DNA from: Edaphocola aurantiacus
Lineage (GTDB): Bacteria > Bacteroidota > Bacteroidia > Chitinophagales > Chitinophagaceae
Length of the DNA stretch: 64,000 nt
Assembly (NCBI RefSeq): GCF_019797745.1
Contig: NZ_VOSI01000004.1
Location: 392,079-456,078 of the forward strand
Reading direction: 5' to 3'
Shown: positions 24,907 to 34,547 of the stretch, in pieces
Numbering within the stretch: the stretch's first letter is position 1
How the letters are laid out: the number at the start of each line of letters is the position of its first letter
Position numbers and translations under genes: made by a program
The notes under the pieces: generated by a model
The model's input: the letters and a program-made list of their open reading frames with translations, nothing else
The model's database searches: none
What the model was told of the DNA's origin: nothing

Positions 24907-27663
24907 TTAGAATGAAAATGCTTGGTCTACCAGCATTTGTTGTTCCTGTGCATGTAATTTGGCAAATCCGGTTGCTGTAGCAGCGCTGGCCTTACGGGTC
25001 AGGTAGCCCAGGTTGATCGGTTTGTTGATATTCATTTTCAGGAAGGATGCAGCGCCCATGTTTTTAGGCTCTTCCTGTACCCACAGCCATTGCGCACCAC
25101 TGTATTTCTGATACAGGGCATTCAGTTGCTCTTGAGGTAAAGGATGGATCTGCTCCAGGCGTACAACCGCAACATCAGTTCTGTTTTCTGCCAGTTGCTT
25201 TTCACTCAGGTCAAAATAGATTTTACCGCTACACAGTAATACACGTTTTACTTTGGACACATCTTCGATATTCGGATCGTCGATCACCTCTTTGAAACCA
25301 CCGGTAGTGAAATCTGTAACAAGAGAGTAAGAACGTACGTGACGCAGGTTTGCTTTTGGTGCAAAGTTTACTACCGGCTTACGGAATGGTAAGGCCAGCT
25401 GACGACGCAGCATATGGAAGTAGTTAGCAGCAGTAGTAATATTAGTTACATAAATATTATTTTCTGCGCTCATTTGCAGGAAGCGTTCCAGGCGGGCAGA
25501 GGAGTGCTCCGGACCACCACCTTCGTAACCATGTGGTAATAACATTACCAGGCCATTCTGTGTCTGCCATTTTTGTTCTGCACTGGTCAGGTACTGGTCA
25601 ATGATGATCTGTGCACCATTGGCAAAGTCTCCGTACTGTGCTTCCCATAATACCAGGTTAGAAGGGTTAGCCATAGCATAACCATAATCGAAGCCTAATA
25701 CAGCATATTCACTCAGCAAAGAGTTATAGATAAAGAATTTACCCTGATCGTCAGACAACTGCGCCAGACGGTTATATTCTTCATTTGTTTTTTCATCTCT
25801 TAAAGTAGCATGGCGGTGAGAGAACGTTCCACGTTTCACATCTTCACCACTCAGACGCACATCATAACCTTCTTTCAGTAAAGTTGCAAAGGCCAGTAAC
25901 TCGCCGGTTGCCCAGTCGATCTTCTGACTTTCGTCAAACAGCTTCACTTTATCAGTCAGTAATTTCTGTACTTTACGCAGCGGGTTGAAGCTTTCCGGCC
26001 ATTTCATCAGTTTCTGGAACAGTTCGGTAACTACTTCAGTGCTTACAGCAGTGTCAGGAGATTTTACGAAATCTTCTTCCTGGCCCTTGCGCAGTTCCTG
26101 CCATGCCAGTTCCGGCTTCTGGTAGGTATACGGCATCGGGTTTTGCTTGTTTTCATCCAGGCGTGCCTGCATTTCATCCCAGAATACTTTCTCCATATCT
26201 TTCGCCAGGTTTTGTGCCTCAGGCGTACCATGGGTCATCAGGTATTCTGTATAGATTTCTCTCGGATTTTTATGTTTTTCGATCAGCGCATAGAAGCTAG
26301 GCTGCGTGAATTTTGGTTCATCTCCCTCATTGTGACCGTGTTTACGGTAACATACCATATCAATGAATACATCTGCATTGAACTTCTGGCGGTATTGCGC
26401 TGCGAAGATACAAGCCTTCACTACAGCTTCCGGATCATCACCGTTTACATGCAGTACCGGAGCATGCACCATAGCCGCAAGGCTGGTACAGTAGATAGAA
26501 GAACGGGCATCATCGAAATCGGTAGTAAAGCCGATCTGGTTGTTGATCACAAAGTGAATGGTACCGCCAACAGCATAACCTTTCAGTTTGCTCATTTGCA
26601 GTAATTCATAAATAATACCCTGACCGGCAACGGCAGCATCACCATGAATCAGGATCGGTAATACTTTGCTGTAATCAGAGTTATAAACCGCATCAGACTT
26701 GGCACGGGCAAAACCGGCAACAACCGGGTCTACTGTTTCCAGGTGAGAAGGGTTAGGTAATAATTGCAGATTCAGGTCTTTCTCATTAGCCGTTTTCACG
26801 ATAGAGCGGAAGCCCAGGTGATATTTCACATCACCACTGCCCATAGTCATATCGGCAGGCATAGTACCTTCGAACTCAGAGAAAAGCTGATCGTATGTTT
26901 TGCGCAGGATATTAGCCAGTACATTCAGACGACCACGGTGTGCCATACCGAAAATAACTTCCTGTACACCTTCATCAGCAGCAGCAGTCAGCATCGCATC
27001 CAGACCAGGAATCATGCTTTCACCGCCTTCCAGACCGAATCTTTTCTGTCCGATGAATTTAGTATTCAGGAATTTTTCGAAGATTACACCATAATTCAGT
27101 TTGTGCAGAATGCGTTTCTTCTGCTCAAACGTAAATTCTTCCTGCATGAAAGCCTCGAAATGTGCTTCCACCCAGTTATAAGTATCGGTATTGTTGATAT
27201 AAGTATATTGAATACCAACAGAACCGGCGTAAATTTTACTTAATTTTTGATAAATATCTTTCAGTTTCGCTTTACCCAGACCGATAAAAGTACCGGAAAC
27301 GAATTCTGTTTCCAGATCCGCATCGCTCAGTCCGAAATCGCTCAACGCCAGTTTAGCCTTACGATCCACACGTGGGCGGATAGGGTTGGTATCAGCAATC
27401 AGATGCGCTCTTTTACGGAAAGAACGGATCATATCGTATACGGCAAACTCTTTAGTGAGCTGGTCGTTGCTTAGGGTCACACCGCCGCCGATACTTGCAG
27501 TAGCTTTGGCGTCTGTCGCACCGTTTTTGGAGATAGCAAAATCAAAGCCTTCGAAAAACTTTTTATACTCCGGGTCAACGGTTTCCGGGTTTTTCAGGTA
27601 ATCATTGTACAAAGACTCGATAAAAGCCGGATGCGAATTGGTGACAAAAGAAAAATCTTTCAT
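24907..27663 (-). CDS. sucA: 2-oxoglutarate dehydrogenase E1 component
   Basis: The thiamine-diphosphate decarboxylase subunit of the 2-oxoglutarate dehydrogenase complex in the TCA cycle. The 918-residue length is right. The N-terminal segment HPAFIESLYNDYLKNPETVDPEYKKFF is the family's E2-docking region. The ThDP fold contains GMAHRGRLNVL and HGDAAVAGQGIIYE, and GHNEGDEPKFTQP is present. The C-terminal half carries the transketolase-type domain (MLLPHGYEGGGPEHSSARLERFLQ). sucB is not adjacent, so the complex is encoded at separate loci. Promoter at 27748-27780. Confidence 0.98.
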   Translation of the reverse strand: MKDFSFVTNSHPAFIESLYNDYLKNPETVDPEYKKFFEGFDFAISKNGATDAKATASIGGGVTLSNDQLTKEFAVYDMIRSFRKRAHLIADTNPIRPRVDRKAKLALSDFGLSDADLETEFVSGTFIGLGKAKLKDIYQKLSKIYAGSVGIQYTYINNTDTYNWVEAHFEAFMQEEFTFEQKKRILHKLNYGVIFEKFLNTKFIGQKRFGLEGGESMIPGLDAMLTAAADEGVQEVIFGMAHRGRLNVLANILRKTYDQLFSEFEGTMPADMTMGSGDVKYHLGFRSIVKTANEKDLNLQLLPNPSHLETVDPVVAGFARAKSDAVYNSDYSKVLPILIHGDAAVAGQGIIYELLQMSKLKGYAVGGTIHFVINNQIGFTTDFDDARSSIYCTSLAAMVHAPVLHVNGDDPEAVVKACIFAAQYRQKFNADVFIDMVCYRKHGHNEGDEPKFTQPSFYALIEKHKNPREIYTEYLMTHGTPEAQNLAKDMEKVFWDEMQARLDENKQNPMPYTYQKPELAWQELRKGQEEDFVKSPDTAVSTEVVTELFQKLMKWPESFNPLRKVQKLLTDKVKLFDESQKIDWATGELLAFATLLKEGYDVRLSGEDVKRGTFSHRHATLRDEKTNEEYNRLAQLSDDQGKFFIYNSLLSEYAVLGFDYGYAMANPSNLVLWEAQYGDFANGAQIIIDQYLTSAEQKWQTQNGLVMLLPHGYEGGGPEHSSARLERFLQMSAENNIYVTNITTAANYFHMLRRQLALPFRKPVVNFAPKANLRHVRSYSLVTDFTTGGFKEVIDDPNIEDVSKVKRVLLCSGKIYFDLSEKQLAENRTDVAVVRLEQIHPLPQEQLNALYQKYSGAQWLWVQEEPKNMGAASFLKMNINKPINLGYLTRKASAATATGFAKLHAQEQQMLVDQAFSF

Positions 27664-27747
27664 TTTTTCTTAGAAGAATTTGGATATTTTCAAAAAATAA
27701 AAACACTACAAAAAGGACCGTTTTGCAACAGCCTTTTTTCTGACGCA

Positions 27748-27780
27748 CAAATATAAAACAAACAAAAATGAAATGCCCAA
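27748..27780 (-). promoter_or_regulatory. Promoter of sucA
   Basis: The minus strand reads TTG (27778-27780), 22 bases, TATATTTG (27748-27755). The leader to the ATG at 27663 is about 75 bases. The remaining bases up to 27910 show no gene. Confidence 0.7.
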
Positions 27781-27910
27781 TAAATTGTGGAAAATCAGAT
27801 TTTATCCCCCTTTTTTAATCAATATTTATGGATTTGACCGAAATTTAGGCATATTGAGAAATGTTTCGGGTATTTTGCACGTTAATTAGCCACAAGGAAC
27901 CGGCTCGCCA

Positions 27911-30900
27911 TTGAGAAGCATCCATACATATTATTTCCTGCTCCTGGTCATATTGCTGCATCCCTTATGTGGCAATGCCCAGACACCCATGCTCCAGGGC
28001 AACCGGGTGCAACGGAATATACTGCTCAATAAGGATACCCTGCAGATAGATACACTAAGTATTGCCATGGGCAGCTTGGTACTGGAAAGTGTATCTCCGG
28101 AATTATACCAGGTAGACTATACACATAACCGGCTCATCTGGAAATCGGGCAGCCCCCGTCCCACAGATAGTATACAGATCAGTTACCGCAGATTACCCCT
28201 GTCTTTCGACCAGGTATACAGCCACAAAAGAGCCAGCCTTATAGATAGTAATATAGCTATGGGGGGGATCGGCTACCGTTACGATGGTGCTACGGCAAAT
28301 GCCGGCAGCAATAATTTCGTCAATTTCAACGCCATTGACTATAGCGGGAACTATGGCCGTAGCCTTTCTGTAGGGAATAACCAGGACGTGGTACTTAACT
28401 CCCAGTTCAACCTGCAACTGAATGGCTATATCCTGGATAGTGTACGGATAGAAGCGGCCATTACGGATAATAATATCCCTTTTCAGCCCGAGGGTAACAC
28501 TCAGCGCCTGCAGGAGTTTGATAAAATGTATGTGACCTTCGAAAAGGGCAGGCATAAACTGACCGCCGGAGACTATAATATGGAGCGGCCGGCCAGCTAT
28601 TTTCTCAATTACAACAAAAGGGTACAAGGCCTGGCTTATGAGGGGACTGTACTGAAAACAAATAAGGTACAGAACAGGATTACCCTCAATGGCTCCATGG
28701 CCAAAGGGCAGTTTACCCGAAATGTTTTTCAGGGTGTAGAGGGCAACCAGGGGCCTTATAAATTGCAGGGCGATAACGGGGAGCAATATTTTATTGTACT
28801 GGCCGGTACCGAAAGAGTATTTATAGATGGGGAGCTGATGACCCGTGGAGAAGACAAGGATTATGTGATAAATTACAATACAGCAGAGGTTACCTTTATG
28901 CCGCGTAGACTGATCACCAAAGACCGCCGTATACAGGTAGATTTTGAATACCAGGCACGCAATTACCTGAACACTTTACTGTTTGTGTCAGACGAGCTGA
29001 AAGTAGGCTCCCGATGGACGTTCCGCTTTAATGCCTATTCCAACCAGGATGCCCGGAACCAGAGTTTTGTACAGTCGCTTACGGCCGATCAGAAAGCCTT
29101 TCTGGGCACGATCGGCGATAATATAGATCAGGCGTATTATACCACAGAAGCACTGGACACCTTTGCGGCCAATAAAATCCTGTACCGCAAGACAGATACT
29201 ACGGTGAACAGTGTACTGTATCCCGGGGTATATGTATATACCACTAATCCGAATGATGTGGTGTACAGCCTGGGCTTTAGCTATGTTGGAGAAAACCAGG
29301 GGAATTATGTTATTTCCAGCCTGAATACCAATGGTCGCTCTTATACCTGGGTAGCCCCGCTCAATGGTATTCCGCAGGGAAATTATGAGCCCAAGATCCT
29401 GTTGGTCACTCCAAAGAAGCAACAGGTATTTACCGGCGCGGCAGATTACCGGATCGATAGTTTTAAGACCATCAGCGCAGAGTGGGTTTCCAGCAATTAT
29501 TCGCCAAACACCTTCTCCAGCCTGAATAATAGTGAGCATTGGGGTAGTGCCGGAAAAATCTGGTATGAAGAAGCCCGATTCCTGGGCAAGGATAGCCTGC
29601 AGCATAAACCCTGGAAGTGGCAGAACAAGGTCAGTTACGAGTTTGTAGATGCCCGCTTTATGGCCATTGCTCCGTACCGGAATGTAGAGTTTGGCCGTGA
29701 CTGGAACATTACTGCTACGGAGGCCCGTGCCGATGAGCACCTGGCTACAGTATCGACCAATATTGCGCATACAAAGAAGGGCAACCTCGGTTATGATTTT
29801 ACGATATATAAGAGGGGAGAGGCATACCTGGCCAACAGGCATCAGCTCAATTTCTTGTACCAGGCCAAACGCCTGCGTGCAGGAGTACAGGGTAGTGTCA
29901 TGAACAGTCGCTCCCTGACCGAAAGCAGTTTATTTATCCGGCCCAATTTTTATACAGAATGGTACACCTCCGCGCGTAAAGGCTCCCTGCTGGGCTTCCG
30001 GTTTGAGAAAGAGTATAATGAACTTAAAAACAGGGCTGCCGATACTTTATTATGGAATGCCTACCATTTCGATATATCCAGGCTGTACTTCAAAACCAGT
30101 GAGTCCCGTCCGGTACAGCTAAATTTAGGCTACGCCTTCCGCAGGGATATGGCACCGCTCGCTGCCGGTTTTGCACCGGGTAATAAAGGCCATACCGTAG
30201 AGGCGGGTGTAACGGTGCGTAACTGGAAAAAACAGCAGTTAAGCTTTACCGGATCTTATCGCTTGTTGCAGATCGACAATAGCCAATGGTCCAAAGAAAC
30301 CGAGGGCTCTACCTTACTGGGCAGGATCAATTACACCGGAATTATTGCCAAAGGATTGCTGGTGCCGGGACTGGTATATGATTTCGGGACCGGGCAGGAA
30401 CAAAAGCGGCAGTTTACCTATGTAGAGGTTGCGGCAGGGCAGGGTACTTATATGTGGATCGACTATAACGGAGATGGGGTGCAGCAGTCCAATGAGTTTG
30501 AACTGGCCGTTTATAATGATCAGAAACGATTTATACGGGTGATCACACCAACCAATGATTATGTAAAAGTGAATTTCAGTAACCTGAACTTCAGCCTGCA
30601 GGTCAGTCCGGATAATATGTGGCGGTCTTTGAAGAGCCGGAATACAGCGCAGCGCTTCGTTTCCCGCTTCAGCGACCAATTTTCGGTGCAGGTCAATAAC
30701 CGTATATTATACAGTGAAGGACTGCGCTCGTTTAATCCTTTTGCAGGAGGCTTCAGTGATACCGGTATCATAGCTGCAGCGACCAGTCTGAACAATACTA
30801 TTTTCTTCAATAGAAGCAGCGCCCATTGGGGACTGGATTATACCACTACTTATAACAGCAATAAATCTTTGCTGACCTACGGGCTTGAAGGACAGTCACT

Positions 30901-31423
30901 GCTGCGCCATAATGAAAAGCTGCGCTGGGTATGGAATAAGAATTACACTTTTATGTGTGCTGTCACACATGGCTCCAGGGCATTTTCCTCTCCGCTGGAT
31001 GATGGCAGAAGTTATGCACTCCGCTTCAAAGGCGTTGAACCTTCATTATTATTTTTATACAACAGTCGTATGAGAATATCTACTGCTTATAAACTGGAGC
31101 ATCGTCAGAACGGAGCCGCATATGGAGGCCAATTTGCCCGCATACAGAATATTTCAGTGGATAGCCGCCTGAGTTTTCCTTCTTCGGGAAACATACAGGC
31201 AAGGGCAGCCTATAGTTATATTGATTTTAATGGCGCTCCCAATACCGCTCTGAGCTTTGCGATGCTGGAGACCCTGTCCAAGGGGGCAAACTGGCTCTGG
31301 TACCTTAACTGGACCACCCGTATCAATAAAAGCATAGAATTCTCGTTGGAGTATGATGGCCGCAAACCTGGCACCAATAAGGCAATCCACACCGGTACCA
31401 TGAGCTTAAGGGCGATATTGTAA
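27911..31423 (+). CDS. Large outer membrane beta-barrel protein of unknown function, TTG start
   Basis: A 1170-residue exported protein. A TTG at 27911 opens the frame with (M)RSIHTYYFLLLVILLHPLCGNAQ, a signal peptide cut after NAQ; no ATG precedes the hydrophobic core. The body alternates polar and aromatic residues in many short strands, with repeated turns such as GDYNMERPASYFLNYNKRVQG and WIDYNGDGVQQSNEFELA. This fits an outer membrane barrel with large loops or a periplasmic domain at residues 25-380. No plug, TonB box or C-terminal sorting tag was seen. I believe similar long proteins are conserved in Bacteroidota, but the role is unknown. It stands alone. Confidence 0.8.
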   Translation: MRSIHTYYFLLLVILLHPLCGNAQTPMLQGNRVQRNILLNKDTLQIDTLSIAMGSLVLESVSPELYQVDYTHNRLIWKSGSPRPTDSIQISYRRLPLSFDQVYSHKRASLIDSNIAMGGIGYRYDGATANAGSNNFVNFNAIDYSGNYGRSLSVGNNQDVVLNSQFNLQLNGYILDSVRIEAAITDNNIPFQPEGNTQRLQEFDKMYVTFEKGRHKLTAGDYNMERPASYFLNYNKRVQGLAYEGTVLKTNKVQNRITLNGSMAKGQFTRNVFQGVEGNQGPYKLQGDNGEQYFIVLAGTERVFIDGELMTRGEDKDYVINYNTAEVTFMPRRLITKDRRIQVDFEYQARNYLNTLLFVSDELKVGSRWTFRFNAYSNQDARNQSFVQSLTADQKAFLGTIGDNIDQAYYTTEALDTFAANKILYRKTDTTVNSVLYPGVYVYTTNPNDVVYSLGFSYVGENQGNYVISSLNTNGRSYTWVAPLNGIPQGNYEPKILLVTPKKQQVFTGAADYRIDSFKTISAEWVSSNYSPNTFSSLNNSEHWGSAGKIWYEEARFLGKDSLQHKPWKWQNKVSYEFVDARFMAIAPYRNVEFGRDWNITATEARADEHLATVSTNIAHTKKGNLGYDFTIYKRGEAYLANRHQLNFLYQAKRLRAGVQGSVMNSRSLTESSLFIRPNFYTEWYTSARKGSLLGFRFEKEYNELKNRAADTLLWNAYHFDISRLYFKTSESRPVQLNLGYAFRRDMAPLAAGFAPGNKGHTVEAGVTVRNWKKQQLSFTGSYRLLQIDNSQWSKETEGSTLLGRINYTGIIAKGLLVPGLVYDFGTGQEQKRQFTYVEVAAGQGTYMWIDYNGDGVQQSNEFELAVYNDQKRFIRVITPTNDYVKVNFSNLNFSLQVSPDNMWRSLKSRNTAQRFVSRFSDQFSVQVNNRILYSEGLRSFNPFAGGFSDTGIIAAATSLNNTIFFNRSSAHWGLDYTTTYNSNKSLLTYGLEGQSLLRHNEKLRWVWNKNYTFMCAVTHGSRAFSSPLDDGRSYALRFKGVEPSLLFLYNSRMRISTAYKLEHRQNGAAYGGQFARIQNISVDSRLSFPSSGNIQARAAYSYIDFNGAPNTALSFAMLETLSKGANWLWYLNWTTRINKSIEFSLEYDGRKPGTNKAIHTGTMSLRAIL

Positions 31424-31446
31424 GGTCGTTTCAGGAAATTTATTTA

Positions 31447-31496
31447 TCATAAAAAGAGCGGGTCACATCAATTGATGTGACCCGCTCTTTTTATGA
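31447..31496. terminator. Perfect 50-base palindromic bidirectional terminator
   Basis: Bases 31447-31496 are a perfect palindrome centred at 31471/31472, with a GC-rich middle (GAGCGGGTCACATC) and A/T tracts at both ends. It separates convergent genes. Confidence 0.92.
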
Positions 31497-31508
31497 AGAT
31501 GTTTGATC

Positions 31509-32687
31509 TTACAGTTTCTCAATAACGATTGCCGTAGCACCGCCACCGCCGTTACAGATACCGGCAACACCGATTTTACCGTTGTTCTGAGCCAGTACAT
31601 TGATCAGGGTAACCACAACGCGGGAACCGCTGGAACCCAGAGGGTGACCCAGTGCAACTGCACCACCGTTCACATTCACCTGCTCAGGTTTCAGTTTCAG
31701 GATTTCGCAGTTAGCCAGACCTACTACGCTGAATGCTTCGTTCAGTTCGAAGAAGTCTACATCTTCGATCTTCAGACCAGCTTTAGTCAGGGCAACAGGT
31801 ACAGCTTTAGCAGGAGAAGTAGTGAACCACTCAGGAGCTTGTTCAGCATCAGCATAACCACGGATTACCGCCAGAGGGGTCAGACCCAGTTCTGCTGCTT
31901 TTTCTCTGCTCATCAATACCAGTGCAGAAGCACCGTCATTCATGGTAGACGCATTAGCTGCAGTAACAGAACCGCCTTTTACGAAAGCAGAGTTCAGTTG
32001 CGGGATTTTATCAAATTTTACGTTGAATGGTTCTTCATCTTTAGCGAAGATGATCGGATCACCTTTACGCTGAGGAATCTCAACCGGAACGATTTCGTTC
32101 TCGAATTTACCATCATTTACAGAAGCCTGGCTGCGCTTGTAGCTTTCGATAGCGAAAGCATCCTGAGCTTCACGGCTGATGTTCATTTCAGCAGCAGTGT
32201 TCTCAGCAGCGTTACCCATTGCATAGTTATGGTACACATCAGTCAGACCGTCTTTAGCCAGACCGTCAACCATAGTAGCATTACCATATTTATTTCCCCA
32301 ACGCAGGTTAGGGCTGTAGAATGGTACATTGCTCATGCTTTCCATACCACCGGCAACTACCACTTCAGCATCGCCCAGCATAATAGCCTGAGCCGCCATA
32401 GTGATCGCTTTCATACCGCTGGCACATACTTTATTTACAGTAGTACAGTTTACCTCGTCTTTAAGACCGGCAAATTTAGCCGCCTGACGGGCAGGAGCCT
32501 GACCCAGGTTAGCCTGCATCACACAACCCATTACTACATCAGTTACTGTAGTAGGGTCCATGTTGATTTTAGCCAGGGCACCTTTAATGGCAATTGCACC
32601 CAGTTGAGTCGCAGAGAAATCTTTTAAAGAACCACCCCAGCTACCCATTGGCGTACGTACTGCCGATACTATTACAACTTCTTTCAT
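31509..32687 (-). CDS. Acetyl-CoA C-acetyltransferase (thiolase)
   Basis: A 392-residue thiolase. The nucleophile is Cys88 (NKVCASGMKA), the active-site His is His348 (VALGHPLGSSGSR) and the second Cys is Cys378 (GICNGGGGA). MESMSNVPF and NEAFSVV are also typical. It condenses two acetyl-CoA or cleaves acetoacetyl-CoA; longer substrates cannot be excluded. No 3-hydroxyacyl-CoA dehydrogenase is adjacent. Codon bias is strong (few rare codons), suggesting high expression. Confidence 0.96.
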   Translation of the reverse strand: MKEVVIVSAVRTPMGSWGGSLKDFSATQLGAIAIKGALAKINMDPTTVTDVVMGCVMQANLGQAPARQAAKFAGLKDEVNCTTVNKVCASGMKAITMAAQAIMLGDAEVVVAGGMESMSNVPFYSPNLRWGNKYGNATMVDGLAKDGLTDVYHNYAMGNAAENTAAEMNISREAQDAFAIESYKRSQASVNDGKFENEIVPVEIPQRKGDPIIFAKDEEPFNVKFDKIPQLNSAFVKGGSVTAANASTMNDGASALVLMSREKAAELGLTPLAVIRGYADAEQAPEWFTTSPAKAVPVALTKAGLKIEDVDFFELNEAFSVVGLANCEILKLKPEQVNVNGGAVALGHPLGSSGSRVVVTLINVLAQNNGKIGVAGICNGGGGATAIVIEKL

Positions 32688-32716
32688 TTTATGAATATTT
32701 AATTTTTTTAACGACG

Positions 32717-32724
32717 CAAATTTA
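32717..32724 (-). promoter_or_regulatory. -7 element of the thiolase gene
   Basis: The minus strand reads TAAATTTG, 30 bases before the ATG. No convincing TTTG box was found at 19-22 bases. Confidence 0.5.
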
Positions 32725-32811
32725 AGATTTTAATCACATAAAAAATCATAAACTTAACAATCCGCCAATGAGATATATATTCATTATAGTAATGAGTTAT
32801 GGTGCAATAGA

Positions 32812-33102
32812 CTATTCGTATTGTTTCAGCCGCTGACGCAGCGTCAGCATCTGCCGGTTCAGTTGCTCCATTTTATCCAGCAGATGCACGATGGCTTCAA
32901 TGCCTTCGATATTAATGCCCAGGTCATTATGCAGGCGGGTTATGCGTTCCAGTTCATTGAGGCGGTTCATATCCAGGTAGTCTTCCTGCTCAATGGTGAT
33001 GATTTCGATTAGTTCATACCGGTATAGTTCTGTAATAAAGCCCTGATCCAGATCATGAAGACTGCAATATCGGCTCACCAGTATCAGATTATCTTGCTGC
33101 AT
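32812..33102 (-). CDS. cbpM: CbpM-type modulator of the J-protein CbpA
   Basis: A 96-residue, MerR-like small protein. The segment LILVSRYCSLHDLDQGFITELYRYELIEI and the acidic stretch before NELERITRLHNDLGINIEGIEAIVHLLDKME match CbpM, which binds the J-domain of CbpA and blocks its stimulation of Hsp70. The C-terminus is a helix with QRLKQYE. It starts 3 bases after the cbpA stop, so the two are translated together, as in E. coli. Confidence 0.85.
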   Translation of the reverse strand: MQQDNLILVSRYCSLHDLDQGFITELYRYELIEIITIEQEDYLDMNRLNELERITRLHNDLGINIEGIEAIVHLLDKMEQLNRQMLTLRQRLKQYE

Positions 33103-33105
33103 ATC

Positions 33106-34005
33106 TTATGATTTTTGAAGTTCAGATAATTGTTTGAATAAAGCCTTTTGCGCTTCGGTAAGGCCCGTGGGCACAAGCACATTGTAGCTTACATATAAAT
33201 CTCCGAAATGGCCTTCTGATTTATACACCGGCATGCCCTTTCCTTTCAGGCGGGCTTTACTGCCGTTCTGGGTTTCTGGTTTTATCTTCAACTTTACCTG
33301 CCCGTCCAGTGTACCCACAGAAACCTCGCCACCTAATACTGCGGTATACAGATCAATGTCTACCGTCAGGTGCAGATCATTGCCGGAGCGTTTAAAGAGG
33401 GTATCATTCTCTATATGAATAGTCAGGTACAGATCACCGGCCGGACCGCCATTGGCCCCTGCCTGACCGTAACCGGCCAGTTTTATTTTCTGTCCGTCCT
33501 CTATGCCTGCCGGGATAGTAATGCGCACATTTTTGCCGTTTACGGTGAAGGTCTGTTTGTGTGTATGGTAAGTGTCAGACAGTTTCAGGTTCATCTCACC
33601 CGAGATGTCTCCGCCACGAAAGCGGGCCTGTCTTCTGCCGGACTGTTGTGCACCGAAAAAAGCCTCAAAGAAATCGGAATGATCTCCGCCACCAAAATTA
33701 CCCCAATCGCCATAGGCCTCCTCGCCGGATGCCTGACTCTGCCGGCTCTGCGATTGCCGGGCCTGCTCAAACTGTTCGGCATGCTTCCAGTCTTTACCAT
33801 ACTGATCATATTTCTTCCGGCTTTCGGGGTCGCTCAGTACCTCCTGTGCCTCATTGATCTGCTGGAACTTCTGCTGCGCGTCCTTGTCGTCCGGGTTCAG
33901 GTCCGGATGGTATTTACGCGCCAGTTTGCGGTATGCTTTTTTAATATCCTCTGAGCTGGCCTCTTTGTTCAGGCCCAGGACTTTGTAGTAATCAATAAAC
34001 TCCAT
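33106..34005 (-). CDS. cbpA: CbpA-type DnaJ co-chaperone
   Basis: A 299-residue J-protein. The J-domain at 1-70 contains HPD at 33-35 (KYHPDLNP). A Ser/Gln/Gly-rich linker (about 80-130) follows, then two DnaJ C-terminal beta-domains with [18 protein letters not shown] and [22 protein letters not shown]. There is no zinc-finger domain, which defines the CbpA class. It delivers substrates to Hsp70 and can bind DNA. It is divergent from the GrpE-like and Hsp70-like genes, with 193 bases between the start codons, so it may serve that Hsp70. Confidence 0.95.
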   Translation of the reverse strand: MEFIDYYKVLGLNKEASSEDIKKAYRKLARKYHPDLNPDDKDAQQKFQQINEAQEVLSDPESRKKYDQYGKDWKHAEQFEQARQSQSRQSQASGEEAYGDWGNFGGGDHSDFFEAFFGAQQSGRRQARFRGGDISGEMNLKLSDTYHTHKQTFTVNGKNVRITIPAGIEDGQKIKLAGYGQAGANGGPAGDLYLTIHIENDTLFKRSGNDLHLTVDIDLYTAVLGGEVSVGTLDGQVKLKIKPETQNGSKARLKGKGMPVYKSEGHFGDLYVSYNVLVPTGLTEAQKALFKQLSELQKS

Positions 34006-34198
34006 ATGGGTAAGTATTAAAGATCAGAGATAGGGTCATGTCGGGACATGGCAAATAAAGATACGCAAAGCAGGAGTAACGCGAAAGGGCTGTAATGTTA
34101 AAACATTGTATATTATTAAGGCAGATCATGCATAATTACCAGCCGGATAGCGGAAATAAAATGATTTTTTTCTTAATTTGCTGCAAATGCCATAAAAC

Positions 34199-34504
34199 AT
34201 GCAACAGGATATACAGCTGATCAACCAGGTATTCGAGATCGGCCAGAAGATAGAGCAGGAGCAGCTGGCTGCAAAATTCGAGCGCAATTTCAATAAAATC
34301 TATACCCTTTTTGAAGAAGAGGGGCTGCATTGTATAAATCCTCTGGGGGAAAAATACTCTGAAAGCCGAACCGATTGTGAGGCCAGCATTGTAGGCGCGG
34401 GTGGCCGCAATATGAAAATTACTAAAGTCATTAAACCGATTGTCTACCGGCAACAGCAGGGACAGATGGTCCTGATACAAAAAGGAATTGTGATCGTAGA
34501 ATAG
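34199..34504 (+). CDS. GrpE-head-like protein, putative nucleotide exchange factor
   Basis: A 101-residue protein. A short helix (about 1-35, ending FERNFNKIYTLFEEE) is followed by a beta-rich half that resembles the wing (head) domain of GrpE: GLHCINPLGEKYSESRTDCEAS compares with the GrpE pattern of Gly, then P-x-GE-x-F/Y, then HEA. A later VIKPIVYRQQQGQMVLIQKGIVIVE compares with V-x-x-GY...x-x-x-V. The long dimerising coiled coil of normal GrpE is missing. It sits 43 bases before the Hsp70-like gene. The similarity is weak and read by eye only. Confidence 0.6.
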   Translation: MQQDIQLINQVFEIGQKIEQEQLAAKFERNFNKIYTLFEEEGLHCINPLGEKYSESRTDCEASIVGAGGRNMKITKVIKPIVYRQQQGQMVLIQKGIVIVE

Positions 34505-34547
34505 GCTGTGCACCTGTTTTAAGCATTCAGACAAATCAAACATCAAC

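Noticed and set aside
31503..32627. 374-codon open frame antisense to the thiolase
   Set aside because: It results from the biased codons of the thiolase gene; the protein is Ser/Thr/Phe/Gln-rich with no recognisable domain.
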